In this document: in pieces, positions 7,885-17,642 of the stretch
Numbering within the stretch: the first letter of the stretch is position 1
Layout: every line of letters begins with the position of its first letter
Assembly: GCA_016745035.1 (NCBI GenBank)
Contig: JADGDE010000001.1
Location: 1,297,677-1,361,676 of the forward strand
DNA length: 64,000 bases
Reading direction: 5' to 3'
From: Thiotrichales bacterium
Lineage (GTDB): Bacteria; Pseudomonadota; Gammaproteobacteria; Beggiatoales; Beggiatoaceae
Position numbers and translations under genes: made by a program
The notes under the pieces: model-generated
What the model was told of the DNA's origin: nothing
Database searches by the model: none
Seen by the model: the letters and a program-made list of their open reading frames with translations, nothing else

Positions 7885-8928
7885 ATGCCACAATCCCCCC
7901 TCCAACACTACCTGCAACAAGTCCAGCAAGGACATTTCCTCCCCGATTCCAGACAACAACAAACCCTAGAAACCCTAGAGCCAAGTTTTCAGCAATTACA
8001 AAACCCACCCAGCCCTTGGCAGCAGCTATTTAAAACAGCGCCGAAACTGCCCCATATGTATCTCGTTGGCGATGTCGGTCGCGGCAAAACCTGGATCATG
8101 GATAATTTTTATCAACGCCTCACACACGTTCCCAAACAACGCTGGCATTTTTATGCCTTTATGCAGCATATCCAAATCCAACTGCAACAACAGCAAGGAC
8201 ACAGCAATCCGCTTGCCCGCATTGCCGCCGAACTGGCAGAGGATTATCGTCTGATTTGCTTAGATGAGTTTTTTATTAATCACATTAAAGAGGCAATGAT
8301 CATACGGCGCTTATGGGAAGTGCTATTGCCGCAAAACCTAATGTTAATCACGACCTCCAATTGTCTGCCGCAAAACTTATACCTCGATGGCGTGCAGCGC
8401 AGGCAATTTTTACCCACAATTGCTTTAATTCAGCAACACATGCAAGTGCTCGATTTGGGCGCAGGACAAGACTTTCGCCGCCTAAAACACGCCGCTTCAC
8501 ATTACTATTACCCCTTAAATGAAAACAGCAGCGCAGCCCTTGCTCAAGGCTTTAGCCGTTGCAGCGCTAAGCAAGGTATTCAAGTGCAGAGTTTATCCCT
8601 TAATGCCCGTGCTTTGCCCGTGATTGCCTATGCGAAAGGCTGTGTTTGGGTCGAGTTTGCCCAGTTGTGTCGAGCGCCGCACTCAGAATTGGATTATCTA
8701 AGCCTTGCGACAATGATTGATGTCTTGATTTTAGCCAATATCCCGCAACTCTCGGATGCTGAAAACGATCAAGTGCGGCGTTTTATCAGCCTGATCGATA
8801 TTCTCTACGACCAACAAATCCGTCTGCAAATCAGTGCTGCTGTGACGCTGGAAGACTTATATGTCGGCAAGATGCAAGCGGATTTTACTCGTACCAAAAG
8901 CCGTTTATATGCCATGACTCATTATTGA
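7885..8928 (+). CDS. zapE: ZapE/AFG1-like cell-division ATPase
   Basis: A protein of 347 residues, slightly shorter than E. coli ZapE (375), an ATPase that acts at the FtsZ ring during constriction and under low oxygen or heat. The family opening (LQHYLQQVQQGHFLPDSRQ) is followed by Walker A GDVGRGKTWIMDNFY (about 62-76), a HxxxFMQHIQ segment, Walker B LICLDEFFINHI (about 122-133) and sensor-1 LMLITTSNCLPQNLY. The C-terminal FxRLKHAA-HYYYPL motif is present. The gene starts only 7 bp after the twin hairpins and has no obvious ribosome binding site. It is in the same direction as dnaK. Confidence 0.9.
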   Translation: MPQSPLQHYLQQVQQGHFLPDSRQQQTLETLEPSFQQLQNPPSPWQQLFKTAPKLPHMYLVGDVGRGKTWIMDNFYQRLTHVPKQRWHFYAFMQHIQIQLQQQQGHSNPLARIAAELAEDYRLICLDEFFINHIKEAMIIRRLWEVLLPQNLMLITTSNCLPQNLYLDGVQRRQFLPTIALIQQHMQVLDLGAGQDFRRLKHAASHYYYPLNENSSAALAQGFSRCSAKQGIQVQSLSLNARALPVIAYAKGCVWVEFAQLCRAPHSELDYLSLATMIDVLILANIPQLSDAENDQVRRFISLIDILYDQQIRLQISAAVTLEDLYVGKMQADFTRTKSRLYAMTHY

Positions 8929-9018
8929 AAGATAAGGATAAAGCAGAAAGCACCGCGCTATTTTACGCAAAAATTAGACTCGGTCTAAGGTTTTGATAAA
9001 TCAATATAAAAAATATCC

Positions 9019-9046
9019 CTTGAAAAAAAAAGGGGCATCCCAACAT
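9019..9046 (+). promoter_or_regulatory. candidate sigma-32 heat-shock promoter of dnaK
   Basis: The -35 element CTTGAAA (9019-9025) is a perfect sigma-32 match. A 13-bp spacer separates it from CCCAACAT (9039-9046), close to the consensus CCCATNT. It lies 87 bp upstream of dnaK, the textbook sigma-32 target. The match is seen in the sequence; the function is inferred. Confidence 0.7.
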
Positions 9047-9132
9047 TGTCAGGCAGAACATACACGCATTTAGCGAAATATCTGTCTGATTTTGAGGCAG
9101 GTAACAAGAATTTATTAAGGAGCTTATAGATT

Positions 9133-11106
9133 ATGTCCAAAATTATCGGTATTGACTTGGGTACAACCAACTCTTGTGTGGCAGTCATTGATGGCAAAGA
9201 GGCTCGAGTCATTGAGAACAGTGAAGGTACACGTACCACCCCGTCTATCATTGCTTATACTGATGATGACGAAATTTTAGTCGGTCAAGCAGCAAAACGC
9301 CAAGCGGTGACCAACCCTGAAAACACCTTGTTTGCCATCAAGCGTTTAATCGGTCGTCGTTTCAAAGACGATGTGGTACAACGCGATGTGAAAATGGTTC
9401 CCTACAAAATTGTTGCTGCTGACAACCAAGATGCTTGGGTTGAAGTCAAAGGCAATAAAATGGCACCACCTGAAGTCTCAGCTCGCGTTTTGATGAAAAT
9501 GAAAAAAACCGCTGAAGATTATTTGGGCGAAGAAATCACTGAAGCGGTGATTACTGTGCCTGCGTACTTCAATGACTCCCAACGCCAAGCGACCAAAGAT
9601 GCAGGTCGTATTGCAGGCTTAGAAGTCAAACGTATCATTAACGAGCCAACCGCAGCGGCTTTGGCTTATGGCATGGACAAAAAACGCGGTGATGCCAGAG
9701 TCGCCGTTTATGACTTAGGTGGCGGTACTTTTGATATTTCCATTATCGAAATTGCTGAAGTTGATGGCGAACATCAATTTGAAGTGCTTTCAACCAACGG
9801 CGACACCTTCTTAGGTGGTGAAGATTTCGATTTACGCATTATCGAATTCTTAGTTGCTGAATTCAAAAAAGACACTGGCGTAGACTTGCATAACGATGCT
9901 TTAGCCCTGCAACGCCTGAAAGAAGCGGCAGAAAAAGCTAAAATCGAATTGTCCTCAGCACAACAAACCGATATTAACTTACCTTACATCACCGCTGATG
10001 CCTCAGGCCCTAAACATCTGAATCTGAAACTGACCCGAGCTAAATTCGAGTCTTTGGTAGAAGAATTAGTACAACGCAGCTTAGAGCCTTGTAAAGTGGC
10101 TTTAGACGATGCCGATTTAAATGCTTCTGAAATTGATGAAGTCATTTTGGTCGGTGGTCAAACCCGTATGCCTAAAGTGCAAGAAGTGGTTGAGCAGCTT
10201 TTCGGTAAAGCCCCACGTAAAGACGTAAACCCTGATGAAGCCGTGGCGGTGGGTGCTGCGATTCAAGGTGGCGTATTGGCAGGTGATGTTAAAGACGTAT
10301 TATTACTTGACGTAACCCCTTTATCCCTTGGTATCGAAACCATGGGCGGCGTGATGACCAAACTCATCGACAAAAACACCACGATTCCTACCAATGAATC
10401 ACAAGTGTTCTCAACCGCTGAAAACAACCAAACCGCCGTCACCGTGCATGTGCTTCAAGGTGAGCGTGAAATTGCCTCAGGTAACAAATCTTTGGGTAAA
10501 TTCGATTTAAGCGATATTCCACCAGCCCCTCGCGGTGTGCCACAAATCGAAGTCTCTTTTGACATTGATGCTAACGGTATCTTGCACGTCTCCGCCAAAG
10601 ACAAAGCCACCGGTAAAGAGCAATCCATTAAGATCACCGCCTCTAGTGGTTTATCTGACGATGAAATCGACAACATGGTTAAAGACGCAGAAGCCCATGC
10701 CGACGAAGATAAAAAATTCGCCGAATTGGTCGCTGCCCGTAACCAAGCTGACGGCATGATCAGCGCGACGGAAAAATCACTCGAAGAAATGGGTGATAAA
10801 GTCGAAGCCGAAGAAAAAACCAGCATTGAAGCGGCGATTGAAGCCCTGAAAGAAGCCATGAAAGGCAATGACAAAGACGACATTGAAGCGAAAACCACCG
10901 CTTTAACCGAAGTCTCTGGCAAATTGGCCGAACGCATGTACGCTCAAGACGGCGCAGACCCTGCGGCAGCGGCGGCAGCAGCAGCGGCAGCTGGTGGTGC
11001 AGGCGCAGGCTTTACCGATGCGGCGCAAGCTGCCGGTGATAAAGCCAATGCCAAAGATGACGATGTGGTTGAAGCTGAGTTTGAAGAAATCAAAGACAAA
11101 AAATAA
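9133..11106 (+). CDS. dnaK: molecular chaperone DnaK (Hsp70)
   Basis: The cytoplasmic ATP-dependent chaperone that folds proteins together with DnaJ and GrpE. All 657 residues are present. The phosphate loop [18 protein letters not shown] opens the protein, followed by [20 protein letters not shown], the [14 protein letters not shown] loop and the hinge motif [16 protein letters not shown]. The substrate-binding domain begins after the [14 protein letters not shown] linker. The tail has an Ala/Gly-rich stretch and ends [13 protein letters not shown], the usual EEVKD-type terminus. The Shine-Dalgarno TAAGGAG lies 10 bp before the ATG. dnaJ follows; grpE is not next to it. Transcription probably starts at the heat-shock promoter at 9019. 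Confidence 0.99.
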   Translation: MSKIIGIDLGTTNSCVAVIDGKEARVIENSEGTRTTPSIIAYTDDDEILVGQAAKRQAVTNPENTLFAIKRLIGRRFKDDVVQRDVKMVPYKIVAADNQDAWVEVKGNKMAPPEVSARVLMKMKKTAEDYLGEEITEAVITVPAYFNDSQRQATKDAGRIAGLEVKRIINEPTAAALAYGMDKKRGDARVAVYDLGGGTFDISIIEIAEVDGEHQFEVLSTNGDTFLGGEDFDLRIIEFLVAEFKKDTGVDLHNDALALQRLKEAAEKAKIELSSAQQTDINLPYITADASGPKHLNLKLTRAKFESLVEELVQRSLEPCKVALDDADLNASEIDEVILVGGQTRMPKVQEVVEQLFGKAPRKDVNPDEAVAVGAAIQGGVLAGDVKDVLLLDVTPLSLGIETMGGVMTKLIDKNTTIPTNESQVFSTAENNQTAVTVHVLQGEREIASGNKSLGKFDLSDIPPAPRGVPQIEVSFDIDANGILHVSAKDKATGKEQSIKITASSGLSDDEIDNMVKDAEAHADEDKKFAELVAARNQADGMISATEKSLEEMGDKVEAEEKTSIEAAIEALKEAMKGNDKDDIEAKTTALTEVSGKLAERMYAQDGADPAAAAAAAAAAGGAGAGFTDAAQAAGDKANAKDDDVVEAEFEEIKDKK

Positions 11107-11133
11107 AGTCTTAGATTTTTTCTAAACGCAAAC

Positions 11134-11164
11134 CGCCGCCCTTAGTTTATTGCTAAAGGCGGCG
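11134..11164 (+). terminator. hairpin between dnaK and dnaJ
   Basis: The arms CGCCGCCCTTAG and CTAAAGGCGGCG pair with one mismatch around a 7-nt loop and are followed by the T-rich stretch TGTTTGTTTATG. It could attenuate transcription from dnaK into dnaJ, giving less DnaJ than DnaK, a common arrangement. Confidence 0.6.
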
Positions 11165-11217
11165 TGTTTGTTTATGCTACTCCATCCTTTTTAGCCCCTT
11201 ATCGAAAAGACAGATTC

Positions 11218-12333
11218 ATGGCAAAGCGCGATTATTACGAAGTCTTAGGTGTTGATAAAAACATCAAACAAGCTGACCTCAAAAAGGCTTATCGCCGTTT
11301 GGCGATGAAACATCATCCCGACCGTAACCCCGACGACAAAGATTCGATAGAAAAATTCAAAGAAGCCAAAGAAGCCTACGAAGTCTTAAAAGACGATCAA
11401 AAGCGCCAAGTCTATGACCAATTTGGACATGCAGGTCTTGAAGGTGGCATGGGCGGCGGTGGTGGCGCTCACGGTGGTGCGGGCTTTGATGTCGGTGATA
11501 TTTTCGATAGCATTTTTGGTGGCGGACACGGGCGACGCGGCGAGCAAGTCTATCGCGGCTCCGATTTACGTTATGATTTAAGCTTGAGCTTAGAAGAAGC
11601 GGTTGCGGGGACAGAGGTCAAAATTCGTGTGCCCACGCATGTGGCTTGTAAAGTTTGCGCTGGTAGCGGGGCGAAAAAAGGCACATCAGCAACCACTTGT
11701 CCTACCTGTCATGGACAAGGCGAAGTGCGGATGCAACAGGGCTTTTTCTCAGTGCAACAAACCTGTCCGACTTGTCAAGGACGCGGTAAAGTTATTTCCG
11801 ACCCTTGCGGTAGTTGTCGCGGTACAGGGCAAGTTAAAGAACAAAAAACCCTGTCGGTTAAAATCCCCGCAGGTGTGGATACCGGTGATCGGATTCGCTT
11901 AAGTGGCGAGGGTGAAGCCGGACCAAACGGCGGCCCTTCAGGCGATTTATACGTACAAGTCCGGGTGAAACCGCATTCAATTTTTGAACGTGATGACAAC
12001 CACTTATTCTGTGAAGTCCCTATCAGTATTTGCACCGCAACCTTGGGCGGCGAACTCGAAGTGCCAACTTTAGACGGGCGGATTTTATTAAAAATTCCAG
12101 CCGAAACTCAAACTGGCAAAACCTTCCGTCTACCTGGCAAAGGCATTACCCCTGTACGTGGTGGCCCTACAGGCGATTTACGCTGTAAAGTCGTGATTGA
12201 AACGCCTGTTAATCTGACTGATGAGCAACAAGATTTATTACGCCAGTTTGAAAATTCTATGAATGGTAGCAATACCGCCCATAGTCCTAAATCTGAGTCT
12301 TGGCTCGATAAGGTGAAACAATTCTTTGAATAG
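11218..12333 (+). CDS. dnaJ: co-chaperone DnaJ (Hsp40)
   Basis: It stimulates the DnaK ATPase and delivers unfolded clients. The ATG at 11218 ([15 protein letters not shown]) gives 371 residues; the open frame begins earlier, but only this start matches the family. The J domain carries the HPD motif ([10 protein letters not shown]). A Gly-rich linker follows, with the zinc domain of four CxxCxGxG repeats ([32 protein letters not shown]) and the C-terminal client-binding domains. It is transcribed with dnaK. Repeat R1 copy D starts 4 bases after the stop codon. Confidence 0.98.
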   Translation: MAKRDYYEVLGVDKNIKQADLKKAYRRLAMKHHPDRNPDDKDSIEKFKEAKEAYEVLKDDQKRQVYDQFGHAGLEGGMGGGGGAHGGAGFDVGDIFDSIFGGGHGRRGEQVYRGSDLRYDLSLSLEEAVAGTEVKIRVPTHVACKVCAGSGAKKGTSATTCPTCHGQGEVRMQQGFFSVQQTCPTCQGRGKVISDPCGSCRGTGQVKEQKTLSVKIPAGVDTGDRIRLSGEGEAGPNGGPSGDLYVQVRVKPHSIFERDDNHLFCEVPISICTATLGGELEVPTLDGRILLKIPAETQTGKTFRLPGKGITPVRGGPTGDLRCKVVIETPVNLTDEQQDLLRQFENSMNGSNTAHSPKSESWLDKVKQFFE

Positions 12334-12336
12334 TAA

Positions 12337-12420
12337 CTGATGTTACGCACTAAGCTGGTTTTATCACAATAGTGTGATTTTCCACCTGCCTAGTGAAGCT
12401 TAGCCTTTGCGTAATATCAG
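12337..12420 (-). repeat. MITE-like repeat R1, copy D (short form)
   Basis: An 84-bp copy with ends CTGATGTTACGCACTAAGC and AGCCTTTGCGTAATATCAG, containing the inner palindrome TCACAATAGTGTGA. It begins 4 bases after dnaJ. Confidence 0.9.
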
Positions 12421-12430
12421 ATAGTAAGCT

Positions 12431-12455
12431 AGAGCCGTAGCACTGCTACGGCTTT
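12431..12455. repeat. hairpin R4, third unit
   Basis: AGCCGTAGC-act-GCTACGGCT (12433-12453) is nearly identical to the second of the twin hairpins at 7855-7877. Here TTTAGTATTTTT follows, so it could terminate dnaJ transcripts. Confidence 0.7.
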
Positions 12456-12526
12456 AGTATTTTTGCGCAACTATTGTAAAAACTGCTAGACTTGCGTTCA
12501 GGTTTCACCAGCGATAATTCACCATC

Positions 12527-14413
12527 ATGCAATACTTACGTTCTGCCAGTTTTCTTCTGCTTAATTTCGTCTTATTATTGCCTGCCTGCACCGCCACTAA
12601 AGACAGCCGGGTACAGAAGATTCAAAGCCCTAATGTTGCTGCCCGCCCTTTATTGGCTCAAGGGGATTATCTGGGGGCTGCACAGCAATACTTAAATGCG
12701 ATTGCACATGCAAATAAACCACAGACTAAAGACCGTTATCGTATCCAAGCCATCGAGTACCTGATCAAGGCTAACCGTATTCGTACAGCGGATGCACAAT
12801 TACGTCAATTGCATAGCAATGATGCTGCCATTCAAGCACGTCAACAGATCGCCTATGCTGAAATTCAAATTGCTCAAGGCAATAACGCTGGTGCCGTTGA
12901 GAGATTGACTCAACTCAGCTTAGATAAAATCCCTTTAAGTGCTAGAGTGCGCTATCACCAATTATTTCAATTTGTCTTAGAGCAAGAAGGGCATGAAATT
13001 GCTGCTATTTATCAACGACTGTATTTAGATCCTAATCTTAAAGGAACTGAGCGCCAAGACAATCAAAAGGCAATTTGGCAAGGTTTACAAAAACTAAATG
13101 AGCAACAGTTGCGCAATATGCCAACACCTGCACCGAATACCTTAACCGCTTGGTTATCCTTGGTCTTAGCTTTGAGAGAACATCGCGGGCAAGATGTCAG
13201 CAGTCTTTGGCAACGTTGGCAACAAATGTTCCCCAATCATTCGCTGGACTTAAATTTAATTCAGGCACTTTATCATCAAGGTGGCAGCAGAACGGGGCAA
13301 GCACGTATTGCTAGAAACAATACTTATAATCAACAACATATTGCCGTTTTTTTACCACAAAATCCCCGGTTTAAAAAAATTGCCAATAAAGTCCAAGATG
13401 GCTTGTTATCAGCTTGGTATGAAACAGATGTAAACCAGCGCCCTTTGCTGAGTTTTTATGATGCCAATCCTGAAACGATTGCCGCAGACTATCAAAAGGC
13501 TGTCGATGCTGGGGCACAAATTGCCATCGGGCCTTTAGGTAAAAAAGCCGCAGCAACGCTGAATCAGGCTTATCAACGCTTACCGATTGCCACCGTTTTC
13601 TTAAGCCCTGATCCCAATTTGCACCATAAACATAACGCTTTTCAACTGAGTTTATCCACCAGTCAAGAAGCTGAATTAGTTGCCGATAAAATGTTATTGG
13701 ATGGGTCACAACGGGCAGCTGTGATTGCACCAGATAATGCGTGGGGACAACAAGCATTAGAGGCTTTTTCCGCTCGCTATGAAAGCCGAGGTGGGTCGAT
13801 TGTTGATTATGCCTTATATGGTAAAAATTATGACCGCCCCGTTAAGCAAGTCATTCGGGCGGCTCCTGATTCGGTCTTTATTGTGGCGAAATCCTTAGCA
13901 GGCAGACAATTAGTACCACGTTTTCGTTATTACAAAGGCGGTGGTATTCGTTTATATGCCAATTCGCAAATTTATGCGGGCAATGTCAACCAGCGTCGAG
14001 ATCAAGATTTGAATGGCGTACGCTTTGCTGATTTACCGTGGGTATTATTACAGCGTGATTGGAAACCTGAATTATTATTGAGTCAAGAAAACGGACAAAC
14101 AAGTCCTAGCCGGGGTTTAATTAATAGTGCTCAAGCAGCAGAAAACCCCAGCATTGCCCATAATACTGATGATGGCTTATATCAACAGCTTAAACAACAT
14201 TGGAGCGGGGCGATGCACAGTAATGGACGGCGTTTGCTAGCTTTAGGCGCTGATGCGTTTCGCGTTCTCGACTACCTCTATAGCCCTGAGGCATATCCAG
14301 ATGGCTTTGGTGGCGCAACAGGTTTATTAAAACTGAATCAACAAGGGGTATTGTCACGTCAATTACCTTGGGGACAGTTTAGAGGTGGTACAGCCAAAGT
14401 CATTGCGAAATAA
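12527..14413 (+). CDS. lpoA: LpoA-type lipoprotein activator of penicillin-binding protein
   Basis: An outer-membrane lipoprotein of the LppC/LpoA family. In E. coli LpoA reaches through the periplasm to activate PBP1a in peptidoglycan synthesis. The 628-residue protein has a signal peptide and a lipobox LLPAC (Cys near 22). A TPR-like N-terminal half (LLAQGDYLGAAQQYLNAIAH, ADAQLRQL) is followed by a periplasmic-binding-protein-like half from about residue 265 (HIAVFLPQNPRFKKIANKVQ, QIAIGPLGKKAAATLNQAYQ, VIAPDNAWGQQALEAF). The usual neighbours yraN and rsmI are absent. A ligase-type gene starts three bases after its stop, so the two are probably co-transcribed. Confidence 0.9.
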   Translation: MQYLRSASFLLLNFVLLLPACTATKDSRVQKIQSPNVAARPLLAQGDYLGAAQQYLNAIAHANKPQTKDRYRIQAIEYLIKANRIRTADAQLRQLHSNDAAIQARQQIAYAEIQIAQGNNAGAVERLTQLSLDKIPLSARVRYHQLFQFVLEQEGHEIAAIYQRLYLDPNLKGTERQDNQKAIWQGLQKLNEQQLRNMPTPAPNTLTAWLSLVLALREHRGQDVSSLWQRWQQMFPNHSLDLNLIQALYHQGGSRTGQARIARNNTYNQQHIAVFLPQNPRFKKIANKVQDGLLSAWYETDVNQRPLLSFYDANPETIAADYQKAVDAGAQIAIGPLGKKAAATLNQAYQRLPIATVFLSPDPNLHHKHNAFQLSLSTSQEAELVADKMLLDGSQRAAVIAPDNAWGQQALEAFSARYESRGGSIVDYALYGKNYDRPVKQVIRAAPDSVFIVAKSLAGRQLVPRFRYYKGGGIRLYANSQIYAGNVNQRRDQDLNGVRFADLPWVLLQRDWKPELLLSQENGQTSPSRGLINSAQAAENPSIAHNTDDGLYQQLKQHWSGAMHSNGRRLLALGADAFRVLDYLYSPEAYPDGFGGATGLLKLNQQGVLSRQLPWGQFRGGTAKVIAK

Positions 14414-14415
14414 GC

Positions 14416-15594
14416 TTGACTAGCAAAAACATAAAAACTAAAGCGGCAAATATTAGCGCTGTATTTCTATTGCTAAGTGGTTTTTTTTTACCGCTGTCTA
14501 CCGCTGTCGTTAAAGGTTTTTTGGCGTTATCTGCCAGTTTTGGCGCTATCAATCCAGCCCTATCCACTTGGCGAGTCGCTTTTAGTCACCCGCTGTCATT
14601 GGCGAGTTTATCTTTTTTTGCCATACTCGCATTCGGTGTTATTTATAGTTCAGCGCCCTTGGGCGATGCTTTGCGGATGCTGAGCAAATATAAAGAATTG
14701 CTTTACCTGCCTTTTTTGTTACTCTTATTTACTCAGCCTTTAGCGCAACGCTGGGGTGAGCGGTTTTTTTTTATCGGCTTAAGTTTAACCGTCTTATTTT
14801 CCTATTTAGGCACGTTTGATCTGATTGTCGTCAATCCCGATAATCCAGGCATTCCCAGTAAAAACCGTATCACTCAGGGATTGTTGTTAGCACTAGGGGT
14901 GTATTTAGCCCTGCACAAGTTGCGTTACCACAGCTCATATAAGATTTATTATGGCTTGTTTATCTTGCTGGCTGTGCTGAATATTCTATTTATCGCTGAT
15001 GGGCGCAGTGGCTACGTGGTGTTAGTCGTTTTAGTGCTGCTCTGGGTCTGGCAAAGCCCAAGACCGCAAAGAATCATGCGGCTATTTGGTAGTTTGGCTT
15101 TACTATTATCCGCTTTTGTCATCGCTTATCAATTTTCATCCGCATTACAATTGCGTTTCGATGAAAGCATCAATGCCTTGTTTTATCCCAATGGGGAAAT
15201 TGATTCGAGTCAATTGCGTTTAGAGTTTTTGCACAATAGTTGGCAATTATTACAACAACAAACCTGGTGGGGCAGTGGCACGGGAAGTTTTGCCCATGAA
15301 TACCGCCTTGCTTTTGCTGATAGTTGGACAGTTGCCAGCCATAATCCACATAATGAATATATTCATTTATGGATACAATTGGGCTTTTTAGGCTTGTTGT
15401 TATTACCGGTGTTTTTGTGGCTAATTTGGCAACACGCCCACCATTTACCCAGACAACAAGCCGATAAAATCCAAGCCTTGGTACTGATGTTAGCCTTGGG
15501 TTGTGTGTTTAATTCTTTATTATTAGATTTTACCGAAATCAGCGTGTTTATGTATTTACTCGCTCACAACCTCGCTGGCACGCTTCGACAATAA
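14416..15594 (+). CDS. O-antigen ligase/polymerase-type membrane protein
   Basis: A protein of 392 residues with ten or more hydrophobic segments. It carries the Wzy_C/WaaL family signature in the large periplasmic loop: WWGSGTGSFAHEYR near 291-304, then SHNPHNEYIHLWIQLGFLGL near 313-332. Such proteins join or polymerise lipid-linked glycans at the periplasmic face. The start is a TTG two bases after the lpoA stop; there is no better ATG for 90 residues. It converges on the antiporter gene and overlaps its 3' end by 39 bp. Whether it ligates O-antigen or acts on another glycan cannot be told. Confidence 0.85.
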   Translation: MTSKNIKTKAANISAVFLLLSGFFLPLSTAVVKGFLALSASFGAINPALSTWRVAFSHPLSLASLSFFAILAFGVIYSSAPLGDALRMLSKYKELLYLPFLLLLFTQPLAQRWGERFFFIGLSLTVLFSYLGTFDLIVVNPDNPGIPSKNRITQGLLLALGVYLALHKLRYHSSYKIYYGLFILLAVLNILFIADGRSGYVVLVVLVLLWVWQSPRPQRIMRLFGSLALLLSAFVIAYQFSSALQLRFDESINALFYPNGEIDSSQLRLEFLHNSWQLLQQQTWWGSGTGSFAHEYRLAFADSWTVASHNPHNEYIHLWIQLGFLGLLLLPVFLWLIWQHAHHLPRQQADKIQALVLMLALGCVFNSLLLDFTEISVFMYLLAHNLAGTLRQ

Positions 15595-16938
15595 ATAGGT
15601 TAAAACAGGTGGGGTTAATAAGGTCGTTAAAATCACCACCACAATAATAATCGAAAATACTTGCTCAGAAATCGCCCCGGCTTCTTTACCAATGGTCGCG
15701 AAAATTAAGCCAACTTCGCCACGAGGAACCATGCCCCAACCGACGATCCATTTATTTTTAACCGAGCTAGCACCATAAGCGCTAACTAACTTGCCTGCAA
15801 AAGCGACCAAGGTGATCAATAAAGCGATGCCAATGACACTGAAGTCAAATAAAACGCTCAGATTGACTTGCATACCAATAGCAATAAAAAAAATCGGTAC
15901 AGTAAAATGCCACAAAGGCATGACTAACATTTCCAGAGAATGTTTTTTGTGTTTATCTAAAATAGCTAAAAGATGTTGTTTATCCATGTTGGGAAGCGTT
16001 GTTTCTTGCAGAGCTTTGCGCATGTCCTGTTGAATATCGCGATTACCATAGGTATAACCCTCAAAATACACCTGCTCTAAGATCAAACCCGCCGCAAATG
16101 CACCGACCAAAGGCTCTAAGCCAAATAGGGTCGCGACATAGGAAAACAATAGACAAAAACCAATAACAATCGAAAACTTCATCCCTACTTGGCTATTAAC
16201 TTTGGATAAAGCGTGGCTAATATGTACGGCTAAATAACGCCCGATTAAAAGTGCTGCACTTAAAAAGACAATGGCTTTAACTATAATTAAGCTCACCGCC
16301 GTACTATCCACCGCGCCAGTGGTAGCAATGGCCACAACGACGGCAAGTAAGAGCAGCCCTAAAATATCATCAACCACCGCCGCCCCAAGGACAATTTGTG
16401 CTTCATCGGTGTGGTTTTGTTTTAAGTCCTGAAACACTCGTGCAGTAATGCCGACTGAAGTTGCTGTTAAGGCAGCCCCTAAGAATAAATAAGCAACGGT
16501 GGGTAAACCTGGCAATAACCACGGACCAATCACGTAAGCACCCAAAATAAAAGGTACTAAAATACCAATTAAGGCGACTTGTAGGGCTTCACGCCCACGG
16601 CTGAGTAAATCTTTTAAATGAGTTTCTAAGCCGACTTGGAATAGGAGAATAACGACACCCAGTTCGGCGATAAAATGGAAAATATGGTTATCACGCAATG
16701 GCTCAAACCAAGGTATCCCCAGCCAAACCAAGTTACCCAGCAGGACACCAAGCAATAATTCGCCCAACACCGAGGCTTGTTTCCATTTTTCAATTAGGCT
16801 GGAGAATTTTGCCAGTAGTAATAAAACTGCAATCCATGCAAATTCTTCGCTGATATTGACCGCAGCATCACTGGCAGCAAAAACAAAGGTGAAGGGTAAT
16901 AACAGTCCCAACAGTACCAGCAGATTGATTGCATTCAT
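15556..16938 (-). CDS. CPA2-family cation:proton antiporter
   Basis: A 460-residue inner-membrane Na+/H+ or K+/H+ exchanger. Around twelve membrane segments are visible. Characteristic CPA2 stretches are GELLLGVLLGN, the paired aspartates in LGAAVVDDILGLLLLAVVVA, FAAGLILEQVYF and MVPRGEVGLIFATIGKEAG near the end. It has no C-terminal TrkA-N domain, so it is of the short NhaS/NapA type rather than KefB/C. An N-terminal segment MNAINLLVLLGLLLPFTFVF could be a signal peptide or first membrane helix. The ion cannot be assigned from sequence. Confidence 0.9.
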   Translation of the reverse strand: MNAINLLVLLGLLLPFTFVFAASDAAVNISEEFAWIAVLLLLAKFSSLIEKWKQASVLGELLLGVLLGNLVWLGIPWFEPLRDNHIFHFIAELGVVILLFQVGLETHLKDLLSRGREALQVALIGILVPFILGAYVIGPWLLPGLPTVAYLFLGAALTATSVGITARVFQDLKQNHTDEAQIVLGAAVVDDILGLLLLAVVVAIATTGAVDSTAVSLIIVKAIVFLSAALLIGRYLAVHISHALSKVNSQVGMKFSIVIGFCLLFSYVATLFGLEPLVGAFAAGLILEQVYFEGYTYGNRDIQQDMRKALQETTLPNMDKQHLLAILDKHKKHSLEMLVMPLWHFTVPIFFIAIGMQVNLSVLFDFSVIGIALLITLVAFAGKLVSAYGASSVKNKWIVGWGMVPRGEVGLIFATIGKEAGAISEQVFSIIIVVVILTTLLTPPVLTYLLSKRASEVVSE

Positions 16939-17029
16939 AGGATAAAAAAGCCGTTAATAAAGCTTGGCAGTGTATGAAATTTCGATCAGGGGGTCAATCA
17001 ACAAATTAAGATTGTTACAATATAGATAA

Positions 17030-17098
17030 CTGATGTGACGCACAGACTACTTTTTTATCTCAAAAGGAGGAAAAAACTGCCATTGCTTCACAGCTAAA
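17030..17098 (+). repeat. MITE-like repeat R1, copy E (partial)
   Basis: It starts CTGATGTGACGCACAGACTA and runs into the optional hairpin module, ending CTGCCATTGCTTCACAGCTA. The far terminus is missing. Confidence 0.6.
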
Positions 17099-17165
17099 CT
17101 TGAGTGTTTTGGCGGATAATGATGCTAAGAATAGGAAGATTTAAGTGGAATTAAAAAAGGGGGTA

Positions 17166-17236
17166 AGGCTGAGGTCGGAATCGAACCGGCGTAAACGGCT
17201 TTGCAGGCCGCTGCATGACCACTCTGCCACTCAGCC
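17166..17236 (-). tRNA. tRNA-Cys (GCA)
   Basis: The minus strand reads GGCTGAGTGGCAGAGTGG at the 5' end, with anticodon loop CTGCAAA (anticodon GCA), T-arm GGTTCGATTCC and acceptor stem GGCTGAG/CTCAGCC. The discriminator base is U, as in tRNA-Cys. Its 71 nt match the usual length. CCA is not encoded. Confidence 0.97.
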
Positions 17237-17319
17237 ACAATCATGTGCAAGGGATTTGGGAGTTCTAGTTAAAAACTAGACGTTTGTCATCAAAAAAAAC
17301 GATAACAGAAAGGATTTGG

Positions 17320-17392
17320 AGCGGGAAACGAGATTCGAACTCGCGACCCCAACCTTGGCAAGGTTGTGCTCTACCAGCTGAGCTATTCCCGC
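17320..17392 (-). tRNA. tRNA-Gly (GCC)
   Basis: The minus strand reads GCGGGAATAGCTCAGCTGG, with anticodon stem-loop CAACCTTGCCAAGGTTG (anticodon GCC), T-arm GAGTTCGAATCTC and acceptor stem GCGGGAA/TTCCCGC; the discriminator is U. CCA is not encoded. It lies 83 bp upstream of tRNA-Cys in the same direction, the usual glyW-cysT order. Confidence 0.97.
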
Positions 17393-17419
17393 GTTGTCAT
17401 TGGCTAACCAATTCCGTGC

Positions 17420-17447
17420 ATTATACAGACAAATATTGTCATGTCAA
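17420..17447 (-). promoter_or_regulatory. sigma-70 promoter of the tRNA-Gly/tRNA-Cys unit
   Basis: On the minus strand TTGACA (17447-17442) and TATAAT (17425-17420) are both perfect and 16 bp apart. The -10 box is 28 bp from the tRNA-Gly 5' end. It is the strongest promoter seen in the window. Confidence 0.85.
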
Positions 17448-17562
17448 CTTTTTTTAAAAATTTTTTAACTCTCATCATGCCTATGTGATAGCGAGATTCA
17501 ATCCTAAAGCTATACGGATTGAATCTCACTGCCTGACCCGAAAGCCGTATCTCAGTTATTTA

Positions 17563-17642
17563 CTGATGTTACGGACTAAGCTGGTTTTTATCACAATAGT
17601 GTGATTTTCCACCTGCCTAGTGAAGCCTTTGCGTAACATCAG
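17563..17642 (-). repeat. MITE-like repeat R1, copy F (short form)
   Basis: An 80-bp copy from CTGATGTTACGGACTAAGC to GCCTTTGCGTAACATCAG, with TTA on the left and TTA on the right, as for a 3-bp target duplication. The right-hand TTA supplies the stop codon of the TPR gene (17645-17643). Confidence 0.9.

Noticed and set aside
10455-10937. 160-codon open frame on the minus strand
   Set aside because: It is the shadow of dnaK, which is certain in this interval; the Ser/Ala-rich product has no family traits.
17101-17165. Terminator after tRNA-Cys
   Set aside because: The minus strand has a CCCCCTTTTTT run but no stem before it, so an intrinsic terminator cannot be supported.
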